Of a DNA stretch of 64,000 nt, positions 37,064 through 46,892 are shown piece by piece (positions within the stretch are counted from its first letter, which is position 1; every line of letters begins with the position of its first letter). The stretch spans positions 65,691,812 to 65,755,811 of the forward strand of contig CM055100.1 in assembly GCA_029204225.1 (NCBI GenBank), given 5' to 3'. The DNA comes from Diphasiastrum complanatum. Its lineage: Eukaryota; Streptophyta; Lycopodiopsida; Lycopodiales; Lycopodiaceae. A program made the position numbers and the translations under genes. Below the pieces are notes generated by a model. That model searched no databases. It saw only the letters and a program-made list of their open reading frames with translations, and had not been told where the DNA came from.

Positions 37064-38388
37064 TTACATTTCAATCATAGGTGCATGAGGCATATCCTCG
37101 AGCACTGCAACTTCATCCACAAAACCCCTGGCAGCTTCATCCGAGGCACCTTCATGCTTGTAGGGCCTTGCACACGATAGTAAAATTTCTAGCATTTCAT
37201 GCCGATACTGATGAATAGATTTATTGACACCTCAGGACACTGGAACTGCAAAATAAAACATCGAGTGTATGTATGTACTAGCCAATGTTTAAAAAAAATA
37301 AATACACAAAGTTAACATAATATCATCAAGATACTAGAACTTGAGAAAAATATCTCACGAATACTAGCATTTGGAGGTTGCACCATATACCAATCCAAAA
37401 AAGATTTAAAATTCCAGATGGAAAACCATCCGCAACTGAAAGCATCATCTTGCTGCAAAGACTTAGAAATCACAACGAAAAATTGTTAAATTATAATTCA
37501 ATATAATTCTAAATTCCATGCCATTATGCAAAAAAACAACGTGAAAAGATTCTTTTTACCTTTGCATCAACAATCTCTATGTTAGTATTTACAATCAGCC
37601 CATCCGGCCTAGGCAATAGCTCCACCATCCTCTTGTACATGGACTTAACCATGGAATGGGTAGCATGCAAGGAATTCATTGTCATGCACACAGGTCTGCA
37701 GCTTCCAATAGAATCCACTTTCATAGATATGATATGCACACTCCCGAATGTTTGCTGCCAGCAAATGACAAGCAATGAATTACTAGAATTTGTAAGAGTT
37801 TACAAAAAACAAATCTTACAGAAAACAAATATTATAAGAAAAAATTATCTTACTTTGAACAGTATGGGGATGATGGACATTGACGCCTCCTTGCTAGTGT
37901 GCCTGGAGAGCCTTCTGGCTTTCCTCTCTTTATTCAACAGATGCCCAAAAAATGGAGATACAACAAAAATCTCCTTCGTGACTGTATATGCGTATTTATG
38001 TACATAGTATGCACAAGCGGATTCAACTATTGTGTCTGAGATATAGGAGGTCTTCTCTTTTAGCTCCCTACAATGGGGGTTTTTGATATGCATTGCAAAA
38101 TTAATATCATCTATACAAAACATAAACTCTCCTCCGGGATAATCTATTTTCTTGGTTCTATACATTTCAAAATCAATGTACCTCTCAGAATCAAAGAATG
38201 TGTCTTTAGGGTCATTGGGAAGTCTGATGTGCAACTCTTTATCAGGTGCATCAACATCAGAAACAATTAGGTCCACCACTATATTTAGGTCATTTGCATG
38301 TATAGAGGGAGAATTGTGCATTTGAAGATCAGGGGTTAGGGGAGGACTCTCGACCCATGGAATTGTAGAAGTGCTAGCCAGATCTTTT
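37064..38388 (-). CDS. ULP1-type cysteine peptidase gene (multi-exon)
   Basis: Four exons can be read with consensus splice sites: 38388-37854 (donor GTAAGA), 37754-37560 (acceptor GCAG, donor GTAAAA), 37452-37359 (acceptor TTTGCAG, donor GTGAGA) and 37245-37064. Exon 1 carries an acidic region and YPGGEFMFCIDDINFAMH. Exon 3 carries QDDAFSCGW, the Gln/Cys block of C48 peptidases (Cys codon 37432-37434). In exon 2, TF stands where the catalytic His-Trp is expected and MNSLH where LDSL is expected, so the His and Asp may be lost. Exon 4 has an in-frame TGA at 37232-37234 before a 56-codon open tail. ULP enzymes cleave SUMO; a dead version could only bind. The frame is open upstream to 38414, with no obvious promoter between it and the H3-like ORF. 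Confidence 0.6.
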
Positions 38389-38469
38389 CTATGGGAGGAG
38401 GCGAGGGTGAAGAGCTAAGAGACCTGGGCTTGGGTTGTGAACGCTTGGGCTGTGCTTGCTTTCTCTTTT

Positions 38470-38922
38470 TCAGGGTGGGACAGGCCCCCTTTCAAGAGGA
38501 AATTGCCTCTGTGTGAAGCCAGACTTAAATGTGCTGTCATAGATATTTCGAAGCCTCATGACAAGAAGCATGTCCTTGGGCATCAGTGTCACCCTCTTGG
38601 CATGTATCGAGCACAACATCGAATCCTCAAACATTTTTTTTTGAAAGTCCTCGTATGCAGTATGGAGTGCCTCCAATGCAATGATATTCCACCTCACTGC
38701 ATAGGACAGATGAGTGGTCATATCTTGTGTAACCTCTCTCACAGCCCGGTAGAAGACTACTTTCGGGATCAGAAGTCTGGTGCTCCTCTGCAATGCCCTG
38801 ATGTTCCTCAACCATGGACGGCGGGGTCTTCCGTGTCTTTGCGGACGTACAAGTTCAGAAGTCTGCGGATGGGATGGTTGAACAAAGCTGGTAAGCCTAG
38901 CGGTTTGCTTCGTCTGAGCCAT
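38470..38922 (-). CDS. Divergent histone H3, centromeric-H3-like
   Basis: 150 residues from an ATG giving MAQTKQTAR, the H3 N-terminus with Gln for Arg2. The tail is short (about 31 residues) and lacks Lys9 and Lys27 contexts (ARLTS instead of ARKST). The histone fold aligns without gaps from RPRRPWLRNIRALQRSTRLL to the end except for one extra residue in loop 1. LLIP, RW in the longer loop 1 (AVRWN), and DSMLC/VTLM agree with plant CENH3 rather than canonical H3; HAKRVT and MPKD are shared H3 features. After MRLRN a 24-residue extension replaces the usual RGERA end. The frame is also open 37 codons upstream. No intron lies within the fold, unlike typical CENH3 genes, suggesting a retrocopy or captured copy. 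Confidence 0.75.
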   Translation of the reverse strand: MAQTKQTARLTSFVQPSHPQTSELVRPQRHGRPRRPWLRNIRALQRSTRLLIPKVVFYRAVREVTQDMTTHLSYAVRWNIIALEALHTAYEDFQKKMFEDSMLCSIHAKRVTLMPKDMLLVMRLRNIYDSTFKSGFTQRQFPLERGPVPP

Positions 38923-38930
38923 TGAGGCCA

Positions 38931-39176
38931 GATATCTATACCACGCGAGGACAAAGGTACAGCAGTAAAGAAAGTTAGATTCTCTCGCGTGATGGTGAAA
39001 CTGGGACTTCTGAGGATAATATCGCAATGACACGAGAGAGTGGCAGAGTCAAGCGAGGAGTAGAAAGCACTCGCGTGATGGTGATATCGGGCACATTCAG
39101 GCTGATATCACTACGACACGAGAGGGTATTAGGGACAAGCCTGTAGATGAAGTCGCTCGTGTGATGCGATATCAGG
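38931..39176. repeat. Three tandem palindromic units in the H3-like leader
   Basis: TATC...CACGCGAG and its inverse CTCGCGTGATGGTGATATC alternate three times, at about 38933-39000, 39017-39092 and 39096-39176. Each pair forms a hairpin with an 8-bp core stem (CACGCGAG/CTCGCGTG or a near match) and loops of about 25-45 bases. They fall within the transcribed leader if transcription starts downstream of the minus-strand TATA box at 39251. Confidence 0.75.
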
Positions 39177-39250
39177 TATGCAAGTCATATGGAAGCGATT
39201 GAAGGTGAAAGCAAATTACGCGAAAACCTGTACAATCTCTGAGAATGGAC

Positions 39251-39258
39251 TTATATAG
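39251..39258 (-). promoter_or_regulatory. TATA box for the H3/ULP unit
   Basis: The minus strand reads CTATATAA, about 330 bp upstream of the H3-like start codon. A transcription start near 39220 would give a leader of about 300 nt containing the palindromic units. It mirrors the plus-strand TATA box at 39725. Confidence 0.6.
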
Positions 39259-39272
39259 GCGAAAAACGTTTC

Positions 39273-39645
39273 CACGTGTGAATACTTGTGACACGTGGCC
39301 CAATCAGTAACTGACATGTGGAACTACACATCTGTATACACACGTGTGAAACTGCGCATCTAGAGCAACACGAGTGGGATTTCACATCTGGACACGTGGC
39401 CGAATGGTACAGTGTCTTGCACGTATAAGCTCGCACATGTGGGCATGTGGCCCAATCAGTACCTAACGTGTGGAACTACACGTCTGTATCCGCACGTGTG
39501 AAACTGCACGTGTGGGGATTGCCTGTGTGGCCACATGGTCGAATGGTTTAGTAACGTGTATTCTCGCATCTATAAGCTCGCACGTGTGGGCACGTGGCCG
39601 AATGGCAGATTTACGTGTATTGTAGCACGTGTGGTCTCGCACGTG
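39273..39645. promoter_or_regulatory. G-box array between divergent TATA boxes
   Basis: Ten perfect CACGTG hexamers start at 39273, 39292, 39341, 39393, 39493, 39507, 39581, 39591, 39626 and 39640, with several one-off variants (CACATG, CATGTG, AACGTG). They lie in a degenerate tandem repeat of about 150 bp, marked by GTGGCCCAATCAGTA at 39295 and 39446 and by GTGGCCGAATGG at 39396 and 39594. CACGTG is bound by plant bZIP and bHLH factors. The density and central position suggest a shared regulatory block. Confidence 0.75.
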
Positions 39646-39724
39646 TTGACGGTTACATTATGCATCATAGATCTGATCCGTTGTTGGATCGACGCGTGTA
39701 TAGCTTGAATTTTATTGGTTTTAG

Positions 39725-39733
39725 CTATATAAA
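39725..39733 (+). promoter_or_regulatory. TATA box of the divergent plus-strand unit
   Basis: CTATATAAA lies about 270 bp before the first ATG of the plus-strand frame at 39999. The facing arrangement with the minus-strand TATA box makes this a bidirectional promoter candidate. Confidence 0.6.
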
Positions 39734-39821
39734 TGTTGTTTGATCAGTTAAAACCTTTCGCTAAGTTTTTGACTTTCACTCTCTGTAGCTCTTGGTGTGT
39801 CAACACTACTAGTTCTTTGCA

Positions 39822-39970
39822 GTATCGCTACCACGCGAGAATCTACTTCAGATTCTAGACGATCTTGGATCCCTTGCGTCGTTCTGATATCTGGTCATTC
39901 ACCAATATCGCCATCACGCGAGGACTGCCATATAGTCTTCTAACTCCCTGCCACCCCGCATCGTAGCGAT
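39822..39970. repeat. Palindromic units in the plus-strand leader
   Basis: TATCGCTACCACGCGAG, then GATATCTGG...TATCGCCATCACGCGAGGAC, and an inverted CGCATCGTAGCGATAC occur here. They are the same words as in the H3-like leader on the opposite side, in mirror orientation. The two leaders therefore derive from one inverted duplication or were both shaped by the same repeat. Confidence 0.7.
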
Positions 39971-39998
39971 ACTTGGCCCTATTGTTCATACCTTCTAG

Positions 39999-41278
39999 AT
40001 GGCCGTCTCATCTTCTAATACTTTTGATTATGCGTTGCACGCCTTCCTCGTTGAATTCGATGTTGGTAACTACATAGGTCATATAAGACGTATTTCAATA
40101 TGTCTTTTGATATCGAGAGGTTTGGATCAGAACATAAATCCTAATTTCCAGCGTTGTATAAAGAGTATTATGATAGTTTGAATCAGTCTATGTTGATAAT
40201 GGATAATCTACGATTCATCCATTTCCATGCCCAACCATCTTTAAAGCAAGCCCACAATTGACGATTCACGAAAATAGTGAGTGATTTTAAACGTGTGGTC
40301 CATTGTGACCAGCACAATCGATCATGTCACTTTTTGCAAGAGGCCATGGGCTTTGTGTTTTAACTTTCTACTCTTGTTCCTGAAGAGGCAGGAACTTCGA
40401 GGCTAAGCATTGAGGGTGCCTCATCATCAACTGATTCTGTGATATCAGAGTCAGCTATTGTTGATGACGTCTTGGTGGGTATTGACGAGGAGGCAAGATT
40501 GACAACAATGTACGACCCAGCCGAGTCTCGTGCATTGTCCATTTTTTTCTTATATGACGTGAATCCATATGACAAAACCAAGTCGGTCCTCGACTTTCCG
40601 GTGTATTACATGAATAGTGTTGCATACCTCTCTCTGAATGATGTTGGAGATGTTCTTGATCTGAGGGAGGATCTTGTCTAATTTTATCAAAGAATTCAGG
40701 GACTTCATAGATCTTGAGGGTGATGATGATCTATGTGCTTCTATTGATTAAAAAGACGGAGATGAATGGCTAGACGGGACTGAAGCCCTACAGTCAAGTA
40801 TGTCTAAAAACAGGGCATACCAGGCAAATTTGCCCAGTGAGGAGGAATTTTTGAGAATTCGGAGCAAATATGTGTCATAGTCTTTGGAAACTAATCCATC
40901 CACTACTGTGATGACCATTGTTTTTGGTCATGATCTACATACTGCTACACTTATTCAAGCTTATGAGCGTGATCTGGTAGGTAAATCTGGTTTTATCTGA
41001 GTGAGATTTTTATTCTAATATAGTTATTTTGTTCTTCAAGATATGTGACCTTTGCTCGTATTTTACAAGCTACTGTGGAGGTGGATGCCTTTGCATTTGC
41101 AACAAGGCAAGGATATTTGAGGGAAGGCCAGAGATCACGACAAAGGGATTCATCCCTATCCCATTATTTGAAGTGCTTTGTAAATAAAGAAGTTTGCATT
41201 CATCATAGCAAATTTTCTTCAGATGCTACGACGATAATAATGGCAATTAAACCGTTCCTATTTCTCGAATGGGCATAA
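39999..41278 (+). pseudogene. Divergent partner gene, unrecognised and decayed
   Basis: Coding-like pieces in changing frames: MAVSSSNTFDYALHAFLVEF, SLNQSMLIMDNLRFIHFHAQP, RFTKIVSDFKRVVHCDQHNRS, an 80-residue acidic piece with DPAESRALSIFFLYDVNPYD (40439-40681), DGDEWLDGTEALQSSMSK, and GYLREGQRSRQRDSSLSHYLK (41045-41278). At least five stops or frameshifts separate them. I do not recognise the family. Its leader matches the mirrored H3/ULP leader. Confidence 0.35.
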
Positions 41279-41565
41279 ATACCCTCCGAATACATATAAA
41301 ATTATTTTTGCAAAGAGAGACATTGTCATAAAGGTATTTGGCTATGTGGCTAAGGAAGTTCCTAAAAGGTCTTCCTCCTTAGCTGTTTTCTCCGAATACA
41401 TTGACTTGAGCAAAAGAAGATCCATATGATAGAAAACAAAATTTCCTTGACCACACAACAAAGCTGATCATTAAGACAAAGAGAAACAATGATTTTGCCT
41501 TGCATTGTACTTGAAATGATGCGATATAATACATATACTTTTTTCGTTTGATATCATGAAAATTA

Positions 41566-42702
41566 TTATGAGTTGAGTCTTGCATCAATATTATTTTCAT
41601 CTATAAATTTGCACGCCTTTCTGAATTTTTGATAATTTGTTGATCTAGTTTTATATCGGATTTGAACACGCCTGTAGAACCATTGAAATAGCTGGATGAT
41701 GTAACTATTTTTTTGAGATGTTCCACCGTGTTGTGTATTTCGATGAAATGCTGCTCTGGCTTGCCAATGCGATTTCTCCATTCCTTGTGATGACCAAATA
41801 CTTAGACTACCGTAAGCTTTTGCAAAAAATGATGCATGATGTTGTAAAATGTGCTACAATATTAGAGATACAAATATTGTCATATTAATCATTTTAAATT
41901 TAGCATATGTGCAATGAGATTATAATTCAAAGAGTTAGTTACATTGAAAGGAGATTTACCATATAATTCGTAATATGACCTTCATCCCAGGTGTCTTTAA
42001 CTGCATCCACAAACTCAATTGTTGATTTCTCAATTAGTAGGACATCAGTATCAGACAATTTATCTTTTCTGAGCAATTTGACCATGTTGTCAAGCTTTGT
42101 CTAGACTTCAACTTTTTTAATCCTCGTTGTTCCTTTTTCTTTAAAATCCTTTGTGGCATTGAGTACATCTATCCAGATTGAGAACTGGATTTTAGTCGGT
42201 TTTTCGGAATGATTTGATAAGAAGCGACGAGCTTTGGATCCTACTATGCTTGGTTTGCAGGAGATGTTTCCTGTTTTCCCTGAAAGCTTCTCGTCCTTTT
42301 GTATTTTAACGTGTCCTTTATGAAGTCCCGCTTTTGATAAATATCTTCCAATCGAGCTATTGCTTTTTTGGCTAATGACTCTGACTTAGTATTCCAAACA
42401 AACCAAATATGAAGGTATATCATTTTTTTGATAATTCTAACCTCTCCATGTAGTGTACAAATGTGAACATTTTTAAGCGGAATCGGTAATACTTGTTTCT
42501 AAGTCGGATCTTCTATATCCCTTGAAACTCTCGTGCTCTTCGACATGTCTTGTGTAGTTTTCATGCAATAGAGGCATGGATGTTTTAAATTTGCTCCATG
42601 TGGGACATTGAACATGTACTTCAACGACTTTAGGTCTCCAGCCAAATGCCATTCCACATTAAAATCACATATTCCAGGAACATTGAGTGGTGTGTCGCTC
42701 AT
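41566..42702 (-). pseudogene. Decayed transposase-like gene, family not recognised
   Basis: On the minus strand a series runs FNVEWHLAGDLKSLKYMF and HPCLYCMK (42499-42702), VHICTLHGEVRIIKK (about 42440), IGSKARRFLSNHSEKPTK-like sequence (about 42220), LDNMVKLLRKDKLSDTD and FVDAVKDTWDEGHITNYM ending at a donor (GTAAAT, about 41960), then GMEKSHWQARAAFHRNTQHGG (41700-41781). Stops and frame changes interrupt it. The CxxC and repeated Trp/His/Asp blocks are transposase-like, but I cannot place the family. It is convergent with the pseudogene at 40-41.3 kb. Confidence 0.4.
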
Positions 42703-42929
42703 ATGATTCTTAATTATCTCTGAATATTCTGTTTTACTAAAAATCCAAAATAGTCATGATCTTCTTTTAAAACCTGTTTGAAATACACAATCACGAACTA
42801 TTTTAAGAGAATTGAACTTAGACCTATAATAACAAAACAATATTAGTTGAAAACACAAAACCATAAATTCTTGAAATGAATTAGTTGCTAGTACTCAATA
42901 GAATAGATTTAAACCTGGAAAGCTGCTAA

Positions 42930-44640
42930 CCACCAAATATTCTTCTTCGATAACTCCATTAAGATATGTTGTCTGTACATCCATTTGATGTATTTCCAAA
43001 TCTACTGCAGTGGCAAATGATAGCAAAAGTCTAATAGAAGAATGCTTGACTATTGGACTGAAGGTCTCAGTGTAATCGACATTGTATACCTGAGAAAATC
43101 CTCTGGCGACAAGTCGTGCCTTTCTACTATAGATGCTTCCATTTGCATTGTACTTGACTTTGAAAATCCATTTGCAATCAACTACGTTTATGCTAGCAGG
43201 CAATTCGACAATTGTCCATGTCTCGTTCTTGATAAGAGATGAATATTCTTTCCAAAGATCGGAATCAGGCTGACTGAGTGTCTCTTGGACGGACGTTGGT
43301 TTCCGAACAAGGTAGGCTGCAGCTCGTCGATATACCAGTTAGGTGGTCTGCTAGTTCTTTGAAGATCTTCTAGGTAATAGAGAAAATTGATTGTTTTGAT
43401 CATACTGTAATTGTTGAATTGCAACATCATCTTCTTCTGATTCGTTGTTGATTTGTTGTTTGTCAAAAGTAGAAGAGCTTGGACCTTCAATGGGAATAGT
43501 CGACTACGGAACTGGAAAGTTCAATGCGTCAAGAGAATCTGACAGGTCGGCTACATGGGGACTGCCCTTTCCTTTGAGGTCTTAAAACTTATCTTCGATG
43601 AAGATGACATCCCGGATAGTGAATATCTTCGACTCGATGAAATCGAACAACTTGTAGGCTTGATCTAAAGTAGTGTAGCTGATGAAAACACATTTGATAC
43701 TCCAGAAGTCGAGCTTCTTCCTGAGATCACAAGGTATCTGTGCAAATGCAGTACATCCAAAAACTCGTAAGTTTGATAAAGAAGGTTTGGTATCTGTCCA
43801 AACTTTGAAGGGTGTTTTGTTTGAGAGACCTTTAGTAGGACATCTATTCTGAATATAGGTTGATGTTGAAACAACTTCAATCCAGAAGGACTTCGGAAGT
43901 GTCACATGTGATAACAGCACTTTGCCGATTCAACTAAGGTTGTGTTCTTTCTCTCAACAAGACCATTTGACTGAGGCAAATAGAAGGTAATGTATTGTTG
44001 CTCAATGTCGTTGTTAAGACAATACGCCTTGAATTCGGTGGAGATGTATTCTCCCCCGTTATCTGACCTCAGTACTTTGATTCGTTTGCCAGTTTGATTC
44101 TCAGCATGTTCTTTGAATTGTCTGAATTTGATGAAAGCCTATGATTTCTGTTTAATAAAATAAACAACTGTTCTTTTGGAGAATTTGTCAATAAAGATAA
44201 TAAAATACTTTGCATCTACCAATGAAGGAGTTTGCATAGGTCCACATATATCTGTGTGAACAACATCTAATAGAACTTTTGCTGCATGCATATGGTTTGA
44301 TCTGAAAGGAATCCAAGCCTGCTTTCCAAAGTTGCAGTTATGACAGACAGGGAGATTGACCTTACCAGAAGGATAGTCGAGATCAAGAACCATGGATTGT
44401 CTGGACATGTTCAAAATAGATGCATGATTCAAGTGTCCTAAGCGATGAATGATGCCATAGTAATGCCTTATTGACTAGAACAGAGGTTTTCAAGGCTTGA
44501 CTAGACTCAGAATAACAATGTGCCAATCTACATAAGTAACCCTGCCTCTTACCGAGTGCAAGGATCAGATTCTTGTTACTCCTATGAATAATTTTGCGTT
44601 GATCATATTTGAATTCTACCTTATTTGTCTGAGAATTCAA
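42930..44640 (-). mobile_element. Copia fragment, integrase to early RT (minus)
   Basis: From the 5' side it shows gag-pre-integrase remnants (SSQALKTSVLVNKALLWHH), integrase (VHTDICGPMQTPSLVDAKYF, then SHVTLPKSFWIEVVST) and the start of reverse transcriptase ([37 protein letters not shown]), all broken by stops and frameshifts. Both ends are truncated and no LTR is seen. It is the same family as the plus-strand copy at 48.4-51.6 kb: SQALKTSVLVNKALLWH and TLPKSFWxEVVST are shared. The two copies lie in opposite orientation on either side of the H2A gene. Confidence 0.8.
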
Positions 44641-44733
44641 TACTTAATGTTTGGCTACGTAATCACTTAGTATCTAGCGATTTCAAAGTTAGTTGCTAAG
44701 GGGTAAGTGTGGAAAGGGAGTATCCTCAACTAT

Positions 44734-44771
44734 GGTAAGTGGGAGAGAGCCAAAATACTCTCCCACTTACC
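44734..44771. repeat. Perfect 14-bp-stem hairpin
   Basis: GGTAAGTGGGAGAG and its exact reverse complement flank a 10-base loop. It lies between the copia fragment and the H2A gene. A similar CTCCACTATGGTAAGG follows, hinting at the end of a small foldback element. No target-site duplication was established. Confidence 0.85.
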
Positions 44772-45137
44772 TACATCTCCACTATGGTAAGGCATCTATG
44801 TTTTAGGAGACTTTTAGATTTAAAAACAATTAGGCGAGACAACATCATGTAGGTAGTTATAGGATAGAGAATAGAAAATGAAGTTCCACTATGCACATAT
44901 GTGTGTGAAATCCAGATAAAAAAAGATGGAAAAATGGGGCTATGGACATGAAAAGGGTAATGAGAGAACCACTACGCCCAAGACATGTGGCATACACATT
45001 TCGGTAGGTAGGAAGGGCTATGCAGTGCCTAGAGATGATTTGCTTCTGTGACGGGTCAATTCTCACTAGCATTTTTTAGATTCGCACACGAATAACACAC
45101 GAAGATGAGACGATTGTTTGTAGGGCGCCCCAACAGC

Positions 45138-45159
45138 CACACACACACACACACACACA
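45138..45159. repeat. (CA)n microsatellite
   Basis: Eleven uninterrupted CA units lie in the upstream region of the H2A gene. Confidence 0.95.
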
Positions 45160-45496
45160 TGCCTAGAAGAGATGTTTCTATTTTGACATATATGCATAAG
45201 ATGCAATATTGAAGAAAACCTTATGGGTAAAAATGCACAATGCCACGTGGCAGGCAAGGATTGCAATTAACGTGCATGCGAGCAGGTATCAACCGGGTAG
45301 GCAAAGCAGGTAGCTGGTGTCAACAACGTAATTCCCTTGGGGCCACGTGACGTTCGGGAAACTCTACCACTGCTATGTGTATCTACATTCAGGAACTCTA
45401 CTGCTGCTATGTGTATTGTGCTCACAAGAGACAAGGGAGGGTAAGTGTGACTATGAGTCATTATCCTCACATAAAAAGAGTGCAATGCTTATGGGA

Positions 45497-45504
45497 TATA
45501 TAAA
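45497..45504 (+). promoter_or_regulatory. TATA box of the H2A-like gene
   Basis: TATATAAA lies about 330 bp before the chosen ATG. A CCACGTGACG motif, related to the plant histone hexamer and G-box, lies at 45342-45351. The leader between is CT-rich and ends with a GA run. Confidence 0.55.
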
Positions 45505-45831
45505 CCTCCCACAACATTGCTCTCAACTGAAAATAACATAGCACACCACATGGCAACGAGGGATTTGCTAGGTTCAAATGGGGCAATGCAATGCTCATTG
45601 AAAATAACATAACAACCACGGATTTGCCAGCTTCAAATGGGTAGTGTGATAAGAGAGAGGTCCTGTTCCCCAAAATCAACTCATCGTCTCCCTCTCTCTC
45701 CTTTTATCGCTTTCTTTTTGTTCCTCACCTTTCTCTCTTCCGCCGCCTCTTCCTCTACCTTCCTCAATTTACTTAGAGAGAGAGACAGAGAGATAGAGAT
45801 CCTGTGTGGGTTTGTTTTGATGCTAGTAGCC

Positions 45832-46892
45832 ATGTCAGAAACACCCACCAAAGAAACATTACTGACTGCTTTCGAAGGGCTCGAGATATCCACATTGATT
45901 CCTGTCCAACATACTGAAGAGCAACAACAGCCTTCAAACACGCCTAAGAAGGCAAGACAGAAACCAGTGTCTAAGTCCCTCAGATCTTGCCTGATGTTAC
46001 CTGTGGGGCGGATCTTCAGATACCTCAAAACTGGAAGATATGCCAAGCGTATCAGCGCCACAGCTCCCATATATTTGACAGCAGTACTAGAGTACCTCGT
46101 CGCTGAGGTCTAATTTCAGCAAATTTCGCAGTTTCTCTGTGCCTCTAGTGCATGTTTAATCCACGAAAAAATCAGTCTAGAAGAATATAGCAAAACAGGA
46201 GTAAATGTGTTATGTCTATACAATACTATTGTCGAACACTACACTTGGTCCAGCATGGAAGAATATAGCAACACAGGAATAATGTATGAAAAAACAGTAC
46301 AATCTTATTGAACATGATCGACGATTATTACCAAATGTAACAGAAGTATATAGCAACACGGGAAGAAAAGATTATACGTCTAGTAAAATATGATTCTATC
46401 TGTCATTGAATACTATGTCGTCGACATGATATCAGTCCTTCGGATGCATAAGATAATGAGTGAGCTTTGTAATAAGAATTCTGTGGATAGTTGATGAGGA
46501 TCTCTCTCATGATAACTGTTAAATTTATCTGTAAGAATAGATAATAGAGCCGCTTGTATAGATCTTACCCTTATATTGAAAGCAGAACCGTACTGTTCCG
46601 CGGATTATTATGAGCAATTGATTGATTACTTCAAAATATTGTTAATTATCTGCAGATGCTAGAGGTCGCAGGATACGCTTGCATAGATCACAAAAGAAAG
46701 CGGATAATTACGAGACACATAATGCTTGGTGTAAGGTGCGATGACGAGCTGGGAAATTTGCTGGCCAGGGTAACATTTGCTCAAAGCGGGGTGCAACCAA
46801 AGATACATAGGGAGCTCTTGCCAAAGAGGCTTCAAAACTTAGAAGGATTAGATGCAGAGAACCAAACCAAGCTCTTCATACCCATTCTTTAG
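45832..46892 (+). CDS. Divergent histone H2A variant, two exons
   Basis: Exons 45832-46107 and 46656-46892 give 170 residues. The 548-bp phase-0 intron (GAG|GTCTAA ... CTGCAG|ATG) falls where plant H2A genes carry theirs. The start MSETPTKE follows a CT/GA-rich leader. The fold is clear: [29 protein letters not shown], then [22 protein letters not shown] and LLPKR. Acidic-patch equivalents are kept (E87, E92, E95, D121, D122 for Glu, E123). The N-terminus is about 31 residues longer than canonical H2A and has an acidic, hydrophobic start. NAARDNKK becomes YACIDHKR. The C-terminus ends FIPIL without SPKK or SQEF motifs. It is neither typical H2A.Z, H2A.X nor H2A.W; a specialised variant is likely. 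Confidence 0.82.

Noticed and set aside
38437-38925. 162-residue plus-strand frame opposite the H3-like ORF
   Set aside because: The minus strand has a clear histone fold; the plus frame has no domain and is its shadow.
45681-46070. 129-residue minus-strand frame over H2A exon 1
   Set aside because: Antisense shadow of the H2A coding exon.
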